DNA of 64,000 bases from Saccharibacillus nicotianae (GCF_042681745.1 NZ_JBHUGF010000006.1:1-64000), one strand, 5' to 3'; numbered from the stretch's first letter, positions 8,730 through 17,870 are shown. Notes: a model not told the origin generated them from the sequence alone. Numbers and translations are program-made.

Positions 8730-10184
8730 TTAGAGCTGCGGCCGTTGTTGATGATTGGTATTTTGTTCAAAAGCGTGTGCCACGCGCAAAACCGTCTGTT
8801 CGTCGAAGGCTTTGCCGATAATTTGCATCCCTACAGGTAGACCAGAAGCAAATCCACAAGGAACACTGATCGCTGGAACACCTGCAAGACTTACAGGAAT
8901 CGTCAAAATATCATTAAGGTACATTGTTAACGGATCGTCTAATTGCGAACCTAATTTGAAAGCTGTTGTTGGCGCAGTAGGTCCAATAATAACATCATAT
9001 TTTTCAAATACATTATCAAAATCGCGTTTGATCAATGTACGTACTTTTTGTGCTTTGAGGTAATAAGCATCATAATAACCAGAACTTAACGCATATGTTC
9101 CAAGCATAATACGACGTTTGACTTCATCACCGAATCCTTCACTACGAGATTGATGATATAACTCTAATAGATTGCCAGGGTTCTCTGCACGTACCCCATA
9201 ACGTACACCATCAAAGCGTGCTAGATTGGAAGAAGCCTCAGAAGACGCAAGCAAATAATACGTAGCTACTGCATATTCTGTATGTGGTAAAGACACTTCT
9301 TCCCACTCTGCACCCAATCCTTCCAACACAGCCAAAGCATCCATAATAGATTGCTTCACTTCTGCATCGACACCTTCACCGATATATTCAGAAGGAACCG
9401 CAATTTTGAGACCTTTGATTTCGCCAGACAATGCACTTACATAGTCAGGAATATCGACTTTAGCAGATGTTGAATCTTTGGCATCATAGCCTGCGATTGC
9501 TTGCAAAACATACGCCGAATCTTCTACATTTTTGGTAAGAGGGCCAATCTGATCTAAGGAAGAGGCAAAAGCAACTAGACCAAAACGAGACACCAACCCA
9601 TAAGTAGGCTTCAATCCTACCACTCCACAATAAGAAGCAGGCTGACGAATAGATCCACCTGTATCTGATCCCAGTGTAAAGTATGCTTCTCCTGCGGCTA
9701 CGGCTGCTGCTGAACCACCGCTGGAACCTCCAGGAACATAATCCAAATTCCAAGGATTGCGAACAGGTGCAAAGCTAGAATTCTCATTAGAGCCACCCAT
9801 AGCAAATTCATCCATATTTAGCTTACCGATCGTAACAGCATCTGCTTGACGAAGCTTATCTGCTACAGTTGCATTATAAATAGGATCGTAATTTTTGAGA
9901 AATTGACTACCACATGTAGTGCGGAGTCCTTCTGTAACAATATTATCTTTCACACCTACAGGAAGCCCGAAAAGTAATCCGTGCGCTTCTCCGCTCACTA
10001 GCTTTTCATCTAGTGCTTTGGCAGATTGGGTTGCGCCTTCTTCGTTAAGTGTAAGGTAAGCTTGTATTTTGTCGTCTTGTTCACCGATTGTCTTGAATGC
10101 TTGAGCTACAAGGTCGGTGACTGCCAAGTCTTTGGCATGAAGCCGATTATGTATTTCATTCAGACTCAAATCAAATAAAGTCAA
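8730..10184 (-). CDS. gatA: Asp/Glu-tRNA amidotransferase subunit A
   Basis: GatA is the glutaminase subunit that releases ammonia from glutamine. The amidase signature is clear: catalytic Lys in GVKDNI (about residue 75), the Ser-cis-Ser part in PGGSSGGSAAAVAAGEA and the nucleophilic Ser in SDTGGSIRQPASYCG. I place the start at TTG 10184, 8 bases after AAGGAGG. This gives MTLFDLSL and 484 residues, as in B. subtilis GatA; the longer frame to 10202 would include the ribosome site. The gap to gatC is about 54 bases with no terminator. Confidence 0.96.
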   Translation of the reverse strand: MTLFDLSLNEIHNRLHAKDLAVTDLVAQAFKTIGEQDDKIQAYLTLNEEGATQSAKALDEKLVSGEAHGLLFGLPVGVKDNIVTEGLRTTCGSQFLKNYDPIYNATVADKLRQADAVTIGKLNMDEFAMGGSNENSSFAPVRNPWNLDYVPGGSSGGSAAAVAAGEAYFTLGSDTGGSIRQPASYCGVVGLKPTYGLVSRFGLVAFASSLDQIGPLTKNVEDSAYVLQAIAGYDAKDSTSAKVDIPDYVSALSGEIKGLKIAVPSEYIGEGVDAEVKQSIMDALAVLEGLGAEWEEVSLPHTEYAVATYYLLASSEASSNLARFDGVRYGVRAENPGNLLELYHQSRSEGFGDEVKRRIMLGTYALSSGYYDAYYLKAQKVRTLIKRDFDNVFEKYDVIIGPTAPTTAFKLGSQLDDPLTMYLNDILTIPVSLAGVPAISVPCGFASGLPVGMQIIGKAFDEQTVLRVAHAFEQNTNHQQRPQL

Positions 10185-10238
10185 TGCAGGTTCCTCCTTC
10201 AATTCTGTTATTCATAGTCATTAATCTTGTTGTAGCAT

Positions 10239-10526
10239 CTATTCCAGTACAGCAGGTACTTTGAATTGCCCGTCTTCATCATCTGGTGCATTCAGCAACA
10301 CTTTTTCAATCGGAAGACTTTCATGAACTTCATCTTCACGCATTACATTACTTAGATGCAATACATGAGTAGTCGGCTCTACCTCTTCTGTATCTAATTC
10401 TTTTAATTTTTCTGCATATTTCAAAATCGCACTAAGCTGAGCAGTAAACATTTCTTTCTCCTGCTCGCTCAAATCCAAACGTGCTAGTTTGGCTACATGC
10501 TCTACATCATTGATATTAATACTCAA
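10239..10526 (-). CDS. gatC: Asp/Glu-tRNA amidotransferase subunit C
   Basis: The 95-residue protein has the GatC pattern (VEHVAKLARLDLSEQEKEMFTAQL, then LDTEEVEPTTHV and REDEV). GatC wraps around GatA and GatB and stabilises the heterotrimer. It starts at TTG 8 bases after GGAGG. It is first in the gatCAB operon and probably carries the operon promoter in the 130 bases upstream. Confidence 0.95.
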   Translation of the reverse strand: MSININDVEHVAKLARLDLSEQEKEMFTAQLSAILKYAEKLKELDTEEVEPTTHVLHLSNVMREDEVHESLPIEKVLLNAPDDEDGQFKVPAVLE

Positions 10527-10629
10527 TTATGGTTCCTCCCTCGCTGAAAATAACTTTTTTAATTATAGGGTACATAAGGTGACAATTCAATTGAAGTTCT
10601 ATAATAAATCGTTAGTTATTTGTAGATAA

Positions 10630-10657
10630 TAAAAAAGAGCCGGCAAGCCGACTCTTT
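10630..10657 (-). terminator. Terminator overlapping the stop of the next gene
   Basis: AAAGAGTCGGC and GCCGGCTCTTT pair on the minus strand with a tight loop, followed by T6. The stem begins in the stop codon of the gene at 10656. Confidence 0.9.
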
Positions 10658-11033
10658 AAATCCATGCACGCAAATTAATTTGTTTTACAAAATCTGCTTG
10701 CGCTACAGTATCCGTCAAAGGTTCTTCCACAAAAGGAAGTTCTTCACCATTCATAATATGATAAAATAATTTCTCATTATGTGTCGCTAGAGCATAATCG
10801 ATTAGCGCCTCGCGTCCGACTCGTTCAGCTTCCTGTTGGAGCAACCGTTCTTCTGGCTCAATATCACCGGAAGGAACAAAAAAATTACGATTGACCTTAG
10901 GAATACGAATGACATAATCGAAGGCATTATCAGGGTTACGGTCATATGCAATAACATATCCGTAATCTCCTACAGGCAGACTTTGCTCAAAGGTATCAGC
11001 GACAACTACGATTTTTTCTCCTAAATGCAGCAT
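10656..11033 (-). CDS. Conserved hypothetical protein, 125 residues
   Basis: I do not recognise a named family. The N-terminal half (MLHLGEKIVVVADTFEQ...GDYGYVIAYDRNPDNAFDYVIRIP) has the strand-rich look of a small SH3/KOW-like barrel. The C-terminal half is helical and acidic (LLQQEAERVGREALIDYALATHNEKLFYHIMNG). There is no signal peptide or membrane segment, so it is probably cytoplasmic. AGGGGGAG lies about 8 bases before the ATG. It is monocistronic, with its own terminator. Confidence 0.7.
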   Translation of the reverse strand: MLHLGEKIVVVADTFEQSLPVGDYGYVIAYDRNPDNAFDYVIRIPKVNRNFFVPSGDIEPEERLLQQEAERVGREALIDYALATHNEKLFYHIMNGEELPFVEEPLTDTVAQADFVKQINLRAWI

Positions 11034-11203
11034 CGTGTAACTCCCCCTAGCTTTATCTACTTTATTTCTGTATCATACTAAAAAAAAATAATGATGTCCA
11101 ATTTTATTACTAAAAATCAGGCTAATTACACTTGCACAACGTTTATTTCTATATCTCAAGTCGATTTGTGTCATTTACTGGTCAGTCGCTAATGCTAATC
11201 AAT

Positions 11204-11246
11204 AAAAAACACGCAAACCTGAGAAATGATCTCGATTTGCGTGTTG
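11204..11246 (-). terminator. Terminator after the metallo-hydrolase gene
   Basis: AACACGCAAA...TTTGCGTGTT forms the stem, with a nested short stem in the loop, and is followed by T6 on the minus strand. Confidence 0.9.
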
Positions 11247-11283
11247 AAATTCTTTTCGAAGATTGTTACGAATGATATTTAGA

Positions 11284-11919
11284 TTAAGCAGGAACGTAAG
11301 GATTACTGGACTTCTCTGCACCGATAGTTGTTTTGGGCCCATGACCTGGATAGACAGTTACATCATCTGCCAAACGATACAGCTTGGTACGAATCGAATC
11401 AATCAATTGACGTTCACTACCGCCTGTAAGATCGGTACGACCTACACCCATACGGAACAATACATCTCCTGCAAATAAATCTTTTCCACAAAGAAAGCTT
11501 ACACTTCCCGGTGAATGACCTGGCGTATGATAAACAGTGAAGGTATGTCCAATCAATTTCAATTGTTGCCCTTCATCTAACGCGTACTCAGCAGGTTCAG
11601 CTGTAATCGGCGGTGTCACTTGAGACCAATTCGCAGAACCGTTTAATTTGGCATTGGTTAACCACTCTGCTTCTAGATCATGAAGATATACAGGGCAGTT
11701 ACATAAGGTACGCACTTCTTCAAGTCCACCCATATGATCAAAATGAGCATGGGTCAGTAAAATCGCTTCTACGTTAAGGTTCAACGATTGTATGCGACGA
11801 ACCAATGCGCCTGGATTCATACCTGGATCGATCACAATCGCATCGGAACTATTTTCAGCGATTAGTAAATATGCATTAGTCTGTAAAGGCCCTAACGAAA
11901 AACTTTCTATTTTGAACAA
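11284..11919 (-). CDS. Metallo-beta-lactamase-fold hydrolase, glyoxalase II-like
   Basis: The 211-residue protein has the full metal site of the fold: THAHFDHMGG (HxHxDH), H in YHTPGHSPGS, D in FAGDVLF, and the last H in YPGHGPKTT. Length and sequence match the small YqgX-type hydroxyacylglutathione-hydrolase-like group of Firmicutes, which hydrolyse thioesters such as S-lactoyl thiols. The true substrate is uncertain. It starts at TTG, 9 bases after GGGGGTG, 6 bases downstream of the thioredoxin-like gene, so the two form an operon with the DedA gene. Confidence 0.85.
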   Translation of the reverse strand: MFKIESFSLGPLQTNAYLLIAENSSDAIVIDPGMNPGALVRRIQSLNLNVEAILLTHAHFDHMGGLEEVRTLCNCPVYLHDLEAEWLTNAKLNGSANWSQVTPPITAEPAEYALDEGQQLKLIGHTFTVYHTPGHSPGSVSFLCGKDLFAGDVLFRMGVGRTDLTGGSERQLIDSIRTKLYRLADDVTVYPGHGPKTTIGAEKSSNPYVPA

Positions 11920-11925
11920 AATGTA

Positions 11926-12495
11926 TTACACCCCCGATAAAATGTCACGCAATTCACGAATAATCATAGCGTGAGAAGCAGAACCTTCACCATAACGTTC
12001 AGCCATCCCTTTACGGACAACTGCCATTTTTTCTTGATAATCTGGTGCTTCGCGATCTGGATTTTCCTGTTTGAAAGCGATCATTAATTCTTGTACGTGT
12101 TCTGGACGAGGGCCCCACTGAGCCAGAACATGTCCACCTGTATCTGTAATAATGACAACAGGCACAGAGCGACCACCCATTGTTAAATAATCATCCATCG
12201 TATCAAAATTTTCTTCCAAAATTAGAATTTTGGTTGGAATCTCAGCTTCTTCAAATGCACGCAATACCACAGGTACGTTGCGAACTACGTCTCCGCACCA
12301 ATCTGCTGCCAGAATCAGTGAGCGCAAATCATCGCGATGAGCAAGCAATTTGAAAAACTCGTGGTCATCTAGATCTGTCCAGTTAAACAACTCGTATCCA
12401 TGATGAAATTCGTCTTTATTTTGAGTCATCCCCTCCATAAATTCCTGAGGAGAAATTCCTTTTTCCCATTTATCTGCTAAGTTTGGTTTGTTCAT
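11926..12495 (-). CDS. Thioredoxin-family protein with a WCGD site
   Basis: Started at ATG 12495 (GGGTGG 8 bases upstream) the protein has 189 residues. The fold is thioredoxin-like: LILAADWCGDVVRNVPVVLRAFEEAEIPTKILI, then GGRSVPVVIITDTGGHVLAQWGPRP with the cis-proline. The active site is W-C-G-D, so the second cysteine of CxxC is missing. This is typical of the Thioredoxin_9 group and excludes classical disulfide exchange through CxxC. The role is unknown. It overlaps no neighbour but is within 5 bases of both, in one operon. Confidence 0.8.
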   Translation of the reverse strand: MNKPNLADKWEKGISPQEFMEGMTQNKDEFHHGYELFNWTDLDDHEFFKLLAHRDDLRSLILAADWCGDVVRNVPVVLRAFEEAEIPTKILILEENFDTMDDYLTMGGRSVPVVIITDTGGHVLAQWGPRPEHVQELMIAFKQENPDREAPDYQEKMAVVRKGMAERYGEGSASHAMIIRELRDILSGV

Positions 12496-12499
12496 GAAT

Positions 12500-13111
12500 T
12501 TAGCCACCCTTCTTTTTGTTCTTCATCTTCCATTTAACCAAAAAGTAAGCTGCTAACAGCACAATAGCTGCAATAATCAGTGGTACTGTATATTTGCTAG
12601 CGATATCATCAATATTTTCCCATTGACTACCAAGCACCATTCCTAAATATACAAAGAGTGCTGACCACGGAATCACTGCAAGTGCAGTCAGTAAAATAAA
12701 GCGCATATGTGACATTCTCGAAATCCCTGCTGGAATCGAAATTGCATGACGAACAACCGGAATAAAGCGTGCAGTAAAAATAACACCCGAACCATATTTA
12801 TCAAACCATGCTTCAGCATGATCGATATGGCTTTTTTTGATCAAAATATATTTGCCGTACTTTTCTAAAACAGGTCTACCACCATACCGTCCTATCCAGT
12901 AAATAAATAGCTGAGCGATAACACCGCCCACTGTTCCGAAAAAGACAGCTCCAAAATAGTTGATCGCTCCTGTGGAGACTAGATATCCTCCATAAGCCAG
13001 TACAATCTCACTTGGAATCACTTCAATCATCAATCCAAGCATAATTCCAAAATACCCAAGTTGTTGAACCCAATGCAATAATTGGGCGATAATATCAGAT
13101 ATAATTGCCAC
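12500..13111 (-). CDS. DedA-family membrane protein
   Basis: The protein has about 203 residues. It shows the DedA/SNARE-associated pattern: an early EVIPSEIVLAYGGYL, then GGVIAQLFIYWIGRYGGRP, FTARFIPVVRHAISIPAGISRM and two C-terminal helices, followed by a basic tail. DedA proteins work in undecaprenyl phosphate or phospholipid flipping across the membrane. The start is taken as GTG 13111, 4 bases after AAGGAGG; a TTG at 13114 is too close to that site. It is the first gene of the DedA/thioredoxin/metallo-hydrolase unit. Confidence 0.85.
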   Translation of the reverse strand: MAIISDIIAQLLHWVQQLGYFGIMLGLMIEVIPSEIVLAYGGYLVSTGAINYFGAVFFGTVGGVIAQLFIYWIGRYGGRPVLEKYGKYILIKKSHIDHAEAWFDKYGSGVIFTARFIPVVRHAISIPAGISRMSHMRFILLTALAVIPWSALFVYLGMVLGSQWENIDDIASKYTVPLIIAAIVLLAAYFLVKWKMKNKKKGG

Positions 13112-13345
13112 CAATCCTCCTTAGCTTTTGTTAGATGTGTATCATTCTGTATCTCTGTATCCCCTATTTATGTATTCCCATGTCGGTACAAGTAAGCCAG
13201 CTATCACGATGTTCTGTTATTTTAGCACAGCCTATCGACGGCATTCCACTGTGTACCAAAGTGACTGAAAGTCCTCTGACCATGAAAAAAGCTGAACTCG
13301 CTGTTGAACAACGAATCCAGCTTGGATTATACCATAAAATATAGA

Positions 13346-14527
13346 TTATACTAATGATTTTTGATAAGGCTGTAGAAGATCTTTGCACGCATTTTCAAGG
13401 TATGGCTTGGCTTGAATCATATCTCGAAATGCTGTATATTCCTGCCACATTTCGGCGGGTTGCTCTGTGTCTGATTTAACTGCACGAATTAAAATATTTT
13501 TAGGTGTATGTTCCATATCTATAAATTCAAGCAATTGTGTCTTATACCCTAACAGATCAAGCAATTTGGCACGTATCGCATCAGTAGCAAGTGCAGAAAA
13601 GCGCTCTTTAAGAATACCATGCGATAATAGTGGGCTCATTGTATCATTCTGAATCTGACTGAATAGTTCATGCTGACAGCAAGGAACCGATAAAATAACA
13701 GACGCGTTCCAGCGTACTGCTTTTTCTAATGCGGCATCTGTTGCTGTATCACAAGCATGCAATGTCACTACCATATCGACCTGATCTAGCTCATTATAAT
13801 CAGCGATATCTCCTACTAAAAACTTCAATTGATCATAATGAAGCTTTTCTGCTAGTTGATTACAATGTTGAATCACATCTGCTTTGAGATCAAGACCGAC
13901 AATATGAAGCGGACGATGTTGTTGAATATTCAAATAATGATACAGTGCAAATGTAAGGTACGATTTGCCACAACCAAAATCAACAATCGTGAGTTCTTTG
14001 TTCACAGGCAAAGATGGTAAAACATCTTGTACCATTTCCAAAAAGCGATTGATCTGGCGGAACTTATCATATTTACGAGCCAATACTTTACCGTCTGCAT
14101 TCATAATACCTAGTTCAATCAAAAAAGGAACAGGTTCGCCATCTTCAAGAATATATTGCTTTTTGCGATTATGATTGAGATCGGTTGATGTTTTGGTTGG
14201 TGTTTTGGTTAAAATAGACACTTTATACTTTTTGCTGATCAATACTTGATAATCTGCTTCTTTGGTACAAAGTAAGCCTTGACGCATCGTTTCTTGCAAT
14301 AATGTAAATAGTACTGTTATTGCTTCTGCCGGTAGCAGATTATCATGAGTGACTTTGTTGCTGTAATGATAAGCGAATTGATAATGTAGTTGCTTTTTCA
14401 ATTCGACAGGTTTGATGATGACTTTGGTAAAAGCATCATTATCTTTTTTGCGAAGTTGACTTAGTGTTGCTGTAATAAGCTCGCCAGCTTCGATACATTG
14501 AGTAATTAATCGTTGCAGTGAATCCAT
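13346..14527 (-). CDS. SAM-dependent methyltransferase (Methyltransf_32-like)
   Basis: At 393 residues the protein has an N-terminal helical domain of about 160 residues and then a class I methyltransferase fold. Motif I is TIVDFGCGKSYLTFAL, the acidic strand 2 is VGLDLKADVI, and motif IV reads VDMVVTLHACDTATD, followed by SVPCCQHEL. That set (GCGKSYLT, HACDTATD, PCCQHE) marks the Methyltransf_32 family. Its targets are not known; tRNA or rRNA has been proposed for relatives. The start ATG has only a weak GAAAGCGAG site. It is separated from DedA by about 230 bases in which I see no gene. Confidence 0.8.
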   Translation of the reverse strand: MDSLQRLITQCIEAGELITATLSQLRKKDNDAFTKVIIKPVELKKQLHYQFAYHYSNKVTHDNLLPAEAITVLFTLLQETMRQGLLCTKEADYQVLISKKYKVSILTKTPTKTSTDLNHNRKKQYILEDGEPVPFLIELGIMNADGKVLARKYDKFRQINRFLEMVQDVLPSLPVNKELTIVDFGCGKSYLTFALYHYLNIQQHRPLHIVGLDLKADVIQHCNQLAEKLHYDQLKFLVGDIADYNELDQVDMVVTLHACDTATDAALEKAVRWNASVILSVPCCQHELFSQIQNDTMSPLLSHGILKERFSALATDAIRAKLLDLLGYKTQLLEFIDMEHTPKNILIRAVKSDTEQPAEMWQEYTAFRDMIQAKPYLENACKDLLQPYQKSLV

Positions 14528-14556
14528 GGTGTACAGCTCGCTTTCTGTCTTTCAAC

Positions 14557-15210
14557 TTAATTTGACTGGGCTTCAAGCTCGGCATAGGCTGTATTCAGTT
14601 CTGCCCGCGAGACGCCACCTTCTTCTAACTGTTCATCAGTTAATAATAATAGTCGCTTATACAGCGCCTGACCTTCGGTATGACCTTGTACAGCATCAAG
14701 CTCGGTCAGACGTTGCAGAGCATCTACTGCATTATCGTAGTAGCCTTCTTGCTCTTCATACTGGACAAATAGATGCTCTACCGCCGCTGGAAGTGCATAG
14801 TCTGCCAATTCATCGGTCAATTGATCGATCTGCTCTGGATAATCAAACATCGTCCGATCAGCATCATTTACAGCACAATACAAAAATAAATGTAAAGACT
14901 TGATTCGACGTACTGCTGCTTCTTGTTCTTGCTCGCTTAATTCATAAATGTCTGCTTCTTCACGCATCAATCTTGCTAATGCTTGCAGACGATCAACTTC
15001 AACAACTGAACCGATACGGAATAGTTCGATCACTTCTTCTGCTGGCAATCGGTTAATTAGTCCATTGTTCAATTGGAACTTCTGGCGAACCATATCATCC
15101 AATTCCCAGAGAGCTTCTGTTAATTTCTTCTGTTGCTTTAATCCGAACACTTTAGAAATTACCGATGCCATATCTTCAATCATACCCATAAGGTAATCAT
15201 TTCTGAACAT
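14557..15210 (-). CDS. DUF6483-family protein
   Basis: With ATG 15210 (AAAGGCGG 7 bases upstream) the protein has 217 residues, all-helical and acidic. The opening MFRNDYLMGMIEDMASVISKV and internal LWELDDMVRQKF are typical of DUF6483 proteins of Bacillales. The tetratricopeptide-like spacing of the C-terminal helices suggests a binding scaffold (inference). It lies 29 bases upstream of the methyltransferase gene and 19 bases downstream of an alpha/beta hydrolase gene, so all three are probably one transcript. Confidence 0.75.
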   Translation of the reverse strand: MFRNDYLMGMIEDMASVISKVFGLKQQKKLTEALWELDDMVRQKFQLNNGLINRLPAEEVIELFRIGSVVEVDRLQALARLMREEADIYELSEQEQEAAVRRIKSLHLFLYCAVNDADRTMFDYPEQIDQLTDELADYALPAAVEHLFVQYEEQEGYYDNAVDALQRLTELDAVQGHTEGQALYKRLLLLTDEQLEEGGVSRAELNTAYAELEAQSN

Positions 15211-15229
15211 TCCTATCCCGCCTTTAATA

Positions 15230-16027
15230 TTAATCTTTTCGTTGATTTTGCATAAAATCATGAATAATATTGACCAATTGTTCAGGTGCTTCCATCATAC
15301 TCATATGTGCAATATCTGGAATAACTGCTGTTGTAATATTCGTAGAATCTGCGACAAACATCCGATCAGGTGGAGCAATTGGATCATCGGCCCCGGCTAC
15401 TAATAATACAGGAACATTGGCATTTTGGATAATATGCAATCGTTCAGGACGTTCACGCATAGCCGCAGCCGCTCCACATGCACCTTCTGGAGAAGTGATA
15501 TAACCGGTTTCTTTTACCTTTAATACTGATTCAGGTAATTTGTAGACTAGATGCGGAGCAAATAATCCTTCTGCAAATCCATCTACAAAGTCGATAATAC
15601 CGGTTGTACGAATCTGTGTAATAGTGTTCAAGCGCTTCTGCTTCGCTTCTTCTGTATCTTCGTATGCTGTCGAATGTACAAGTCCCCATGATTTGATATA
15701 AGAAGGATATTGATCAACCAGTGCTAAGGCTACGTATCCGCCCATTGAGTGACCCAGTACAGTGACTTGTTTTAGTCCAAGTTCATCTAATAAAGTTACC
15801 ACATCCGCCGCCATATCTTCTATCGTATAAGGTTCGGTCGATACAGGGCTATGACCATGGCCACGCAGATCAGGCACAATACAACGATAATGTCGGGATA
15901 AAAGAGGTAGCACTTCATCCCAATATGCTGAACTTCCTAGAAAACCATGTAATAATACAATTGGTTCTCCTTGACCACTATCTACAAACTGTAATTTGAT
16001 CGGTTGCTGTTCTGTTGGCTGACTCAT
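15230..16027 (-). CDS. Alpha/beta-fold hydrolase
   Basis: The 265-residue protein is a classical single-domain alpha/beta hydrolase. It has the oxyanion strand VLLHGFLGSSAYW, the DLRGHGHS turn, the nucleophile elbow GHSMGGYVAL (Ser near residue 97), an acid in VAGADDPIAPP and the final His in PDIAHMSMMEAP. A cap of about 60 residues lies between strands 6 and 7. Substrates cannot be predicted; relatives include esterases, lactonases and haloperoxidase-like enzymes. ATG 16027 has AGGAG 8 bases upstream and is preferred to the TTG at 16045. Confidence 0.85.
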   Translation of the reverse strand: MSQPTEQQPIKLQFVDSGQGEPIVLLHGFLGSSAYWDEVLPLLSRHYRCIVPDLRGHGHSPVSTEPYTIEDMAADVVTLLDELGLKQVTVLGHSMGGYVALALVDQYPSYIKSWGLVHSTAYEDTEEAKQKRLNTITQIRTTGIIDFVDGFAEGLFAPHLVYKLPESVLKVKETGYITSPEGACGAAAAMRERPERLHIIQNANVPVLLVAGADDPIAPPDRMFVADSTNITTAVIPDIAHMSMMEAPEQLVNIIHDFMQNQRKD

Positions 16028-16069
16028 ATCCTCATCTCCTATCAATAATCGAAATAGCGTTTGTTGTTC

Positions 16070-16624
16070 TTATTTTAATATACCCAGCCCTTGAACAACA
16101 GCTTGGACAATATCTTGTGACATCTTCATTACTGTATGCAATGAAGTGGTCTGAAGCGTCCAATACGGTTTGGGGCCATTTTCATTGACAATCGCTGCGA
16201 TACTATAATTGCCTACTCCTGGAAAACGTCCTCCTACCGACAATGCAGGAAAAAGTGGAGTTGCTCCTATACTATATAATCCCACTGTATGATGTCTACC
16301 AAGACAAGCATCGATTGCAATCACTTGAAGATGATCTGCAATCTTAGGAATACGTTCGTGAAGATTGTGAGCATCACAAGGGAAGTCCATTGTGCCTATA
16401 ATATGAGGTAATCCGTAAGCAGCAAGCCCGCTACCTGTTAAAGGCCCTAACGCATCCCCTGTAGAACGATCTGTACCAATACAGACAAAAGCTAATGTAT
16501 CTATAGAATGAATAGCTCCTATATCACGAAAAAAATCAGTCAGTCCATCTTGATTTACATTGCGACGATCTTGATTATCATAAGGAAGCAGACTGGAACG
16601 ACGATTGATCATAATAAAAACCAT
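16070..16624 (-). CDS. yyaC: YyaC-family spore protein (DUF1256)
   Basis: From ATG 16624 the product has 184 residues. It shows the YyaC hallmarks: LAFVCIGTDRSTGDALGPLTGSGL, VIAIDACLGRH and the C-terminal LQTTSLHTVMKMS. YyaC is related in fold to hydrogenase-maturation and GPR-type proteases and is made during sporulation in Bacillus, where its exact role is unresolved. Its presence indicates an endospore former. AAGGAGG is only 3-4 bases before this ATG; the next in-frame ATG (16612) would have a spacing of 15. Confidence 0.85.
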   Translation of the reverse strand: MVFIMINRRSSLLPYDNQDRRNVNQDGLTDFFRDIGAIHSIDTLAFVCIGTDRSTGDALGPLTGSGLAAYGLPHIIGTMDFPCDAHNLHERIPKIADHLQVIAIDACLGRHHTVGLYSIGATPLFPALSVGGRFPGVGNYSIAAIVNENGPKPYWTLQTTSLHTVMKMSQDIVQAVVQGLGILK

Positions 16625-16800
16625 GTCCCTCCTTTTATAAACATATATACGTACTTGAGGTAAGCTTAGAAAGCATATCTTATCGATACTCATTTTACCT
16701 TATGCAACAAGTTACCGCAAAATAATTGGTTCCCCATCATTATCCATGATACAATACAAAAAATAAGCTTATGCTTAATGAAGAAAGGAAGAACCCATTC

Positions 16801-17025
16801 ATGGATTTGTCTCAACCTACCCAAGAAAATATCGCTTTTATGATTGAAGGCATCAAAACAAAACTTCGGATGGCTAGTGGAGCCGCAATGCAAGCTTCTG
16901 CTTTTTCGACCGAACAATATGAAGATATTCAAGAAGTATACGATATCGTGATCAATAAGCCGAACTTGAGTATTAGTGAAGTAGAAGCTTTGGTATCTGA
17001 ATTAGGACGCTTACGTAAAAAATAA
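16801..17025 (+). CDS. DUF1128-family small protein
   Basis: The 74-residue cytoplasmic protein matches the YfkK/DUF1128 family: ENIAFMIEGIKTKLRMASGAAMQ, YEDIQEVYDIVINKPNLSISEVEALVSELGRLRKK. The function is unknown. The family start MDLSQPTQ corresponds to ATG 16801, 9 bases after AAGGAAG; an earlier in-frame ATG at 16771 has no ribosome site. A TACAAT-type -10 lies near 16750. It stands alone with its own terminator. Confidence 0.85.
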   Translation: MDLSQPTQENIAFMIEGIKTKLRMASGAAMQASAFSTEQYEDIQEVYDIVINKPNLSISEVEALVSELGRLRKK

Positions 17026-17036
17026 ATAAAATGAAT

Positions 17037-17073
17037 GAGTCTTTCCTTCATCATGAGGAGAGGCTTTTTTTAT
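17037..17073 (+). terminator. Terminator after the DUF1128 gene
   Basis: AGTCTTTCCT and AGGAGAGGCT pair (two G-U) around TCATCATG and are followed by seven T on the plus strand. Confidence 0.85.
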
Positions 17074-17141
17074 ATTCGATTCATTTGTTAAACTAGGGTT
17101 AAATTAAACATAACTCTACGTAAAGAAAGAAGGCGATACAG

Positions 17142-17870
17142 ATGTCATCCGAGCAGTTCTCCAACTCCAACAATGAGCAACCCCAACGATTTTCTTCTAT
17201 TCCTATCTGGCTCCTTATTGTTATGGTATTAGTAGGTGGAGGTGTAGCTTCCTTCCTATTATTAAGAGGAATCGTATGGATTGTTGAATCGATAGCATTA
17301 TATGATATCCACACATGGGAAAAAGGGCTTCAAGCTTATGTACGCACATTCCACGAAGAACCTATCCGAACGATTATGCTATTTTTCACTTATCTAGGTT
17401 CTTTTTATTCTACAGTTTTTGTAGCTTTATCTTTTGCTATTTTGTTTATGGTCCACAATATGTATCGTGAAGGACTGGCTCTGCTAGTGACAACAGCAGG
17501 TGCATGGCAAATTAATGTATTGCTCAAATCTTTCTTTATGCGTCCACGTCCTGATCTTGAATTTTGGACTCATGCTTCAGGCTATAGCTTCCCCAGTGGT
17601 CATTCTACAATTGCAGCCGCGATGTATGGTATGCTTTTTGTAATCTGGTCGATGCATCGCAAAAGACGTCACCTGTCGATTACTCTTCCCATTATTTGTG
17701 GTATTTTTCTAATCGTAGGTATCGGTCTATCTAGAGTGTATTTGGGTGTGCATTATCCTACAGATATTATTGGTGGCTATATAGCTGGCTCACTTTGGAT
17801 GTCTGCCTGTGCTTATTCTTTACACTTATGGAGACATTACGATGAACAAAGGGGTTCTATTCGCTATTGA
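17142..17870 (+). CDS. PAP2-family membrane phosphatase
   Basis: The 242-residue protein has about six membrane helices and the three PAP2 motifs: KSFFMRPRP (KxxxxxxRP), YSFPSGHS (PSGH) and SRVYLGVHYPTDIIGG (SRxxxxxHxxxD). Enzymes of this type dephosphorylate undecaprenyl pyrophosphate, phosphatidic acid or phosphatidylglycerol phosphate at the outer membrane face. The acidic, Gln/Asn-rich N-terminal 20 residues are unusual but hold no motif. A ribosome site (AGAAGGCGA) precedes the ATG. The next gene is a stress-type membrane protein with a separate promoter. Confidence 0.88.
   Translation: MSSEQFSNSNNEQPQRFSSIPIWLLIVMVLVGGGVASFLLLRGIVWIVESIALYDIHTWEKGLQAYVRTFHEEPIRTIMLFFTYLGSFYSTVFVALSFAILFMVHNMYREGLALLVTTAGAWQINVLLKSFFMRPRPDLEFWTHASGYSFPSGHSTIAAAMYGMLFVIWSMHRKRRHLSITLPIICGIFLIVGIGLSRVYLGVHYPTDIIGGYIAGSLWMSACAYSLHLWRHYDEQRGSIRY

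Noticed and set aside
13164..13388. 74-residue minus-strand frame in the DedA-methyltransferase gap
   Set aside because: It overlaps the end of the methyltransferase gene, has no ribosome site, and its composition is not protein-like. I found no convincing RNA gene or terminator in this gap either.
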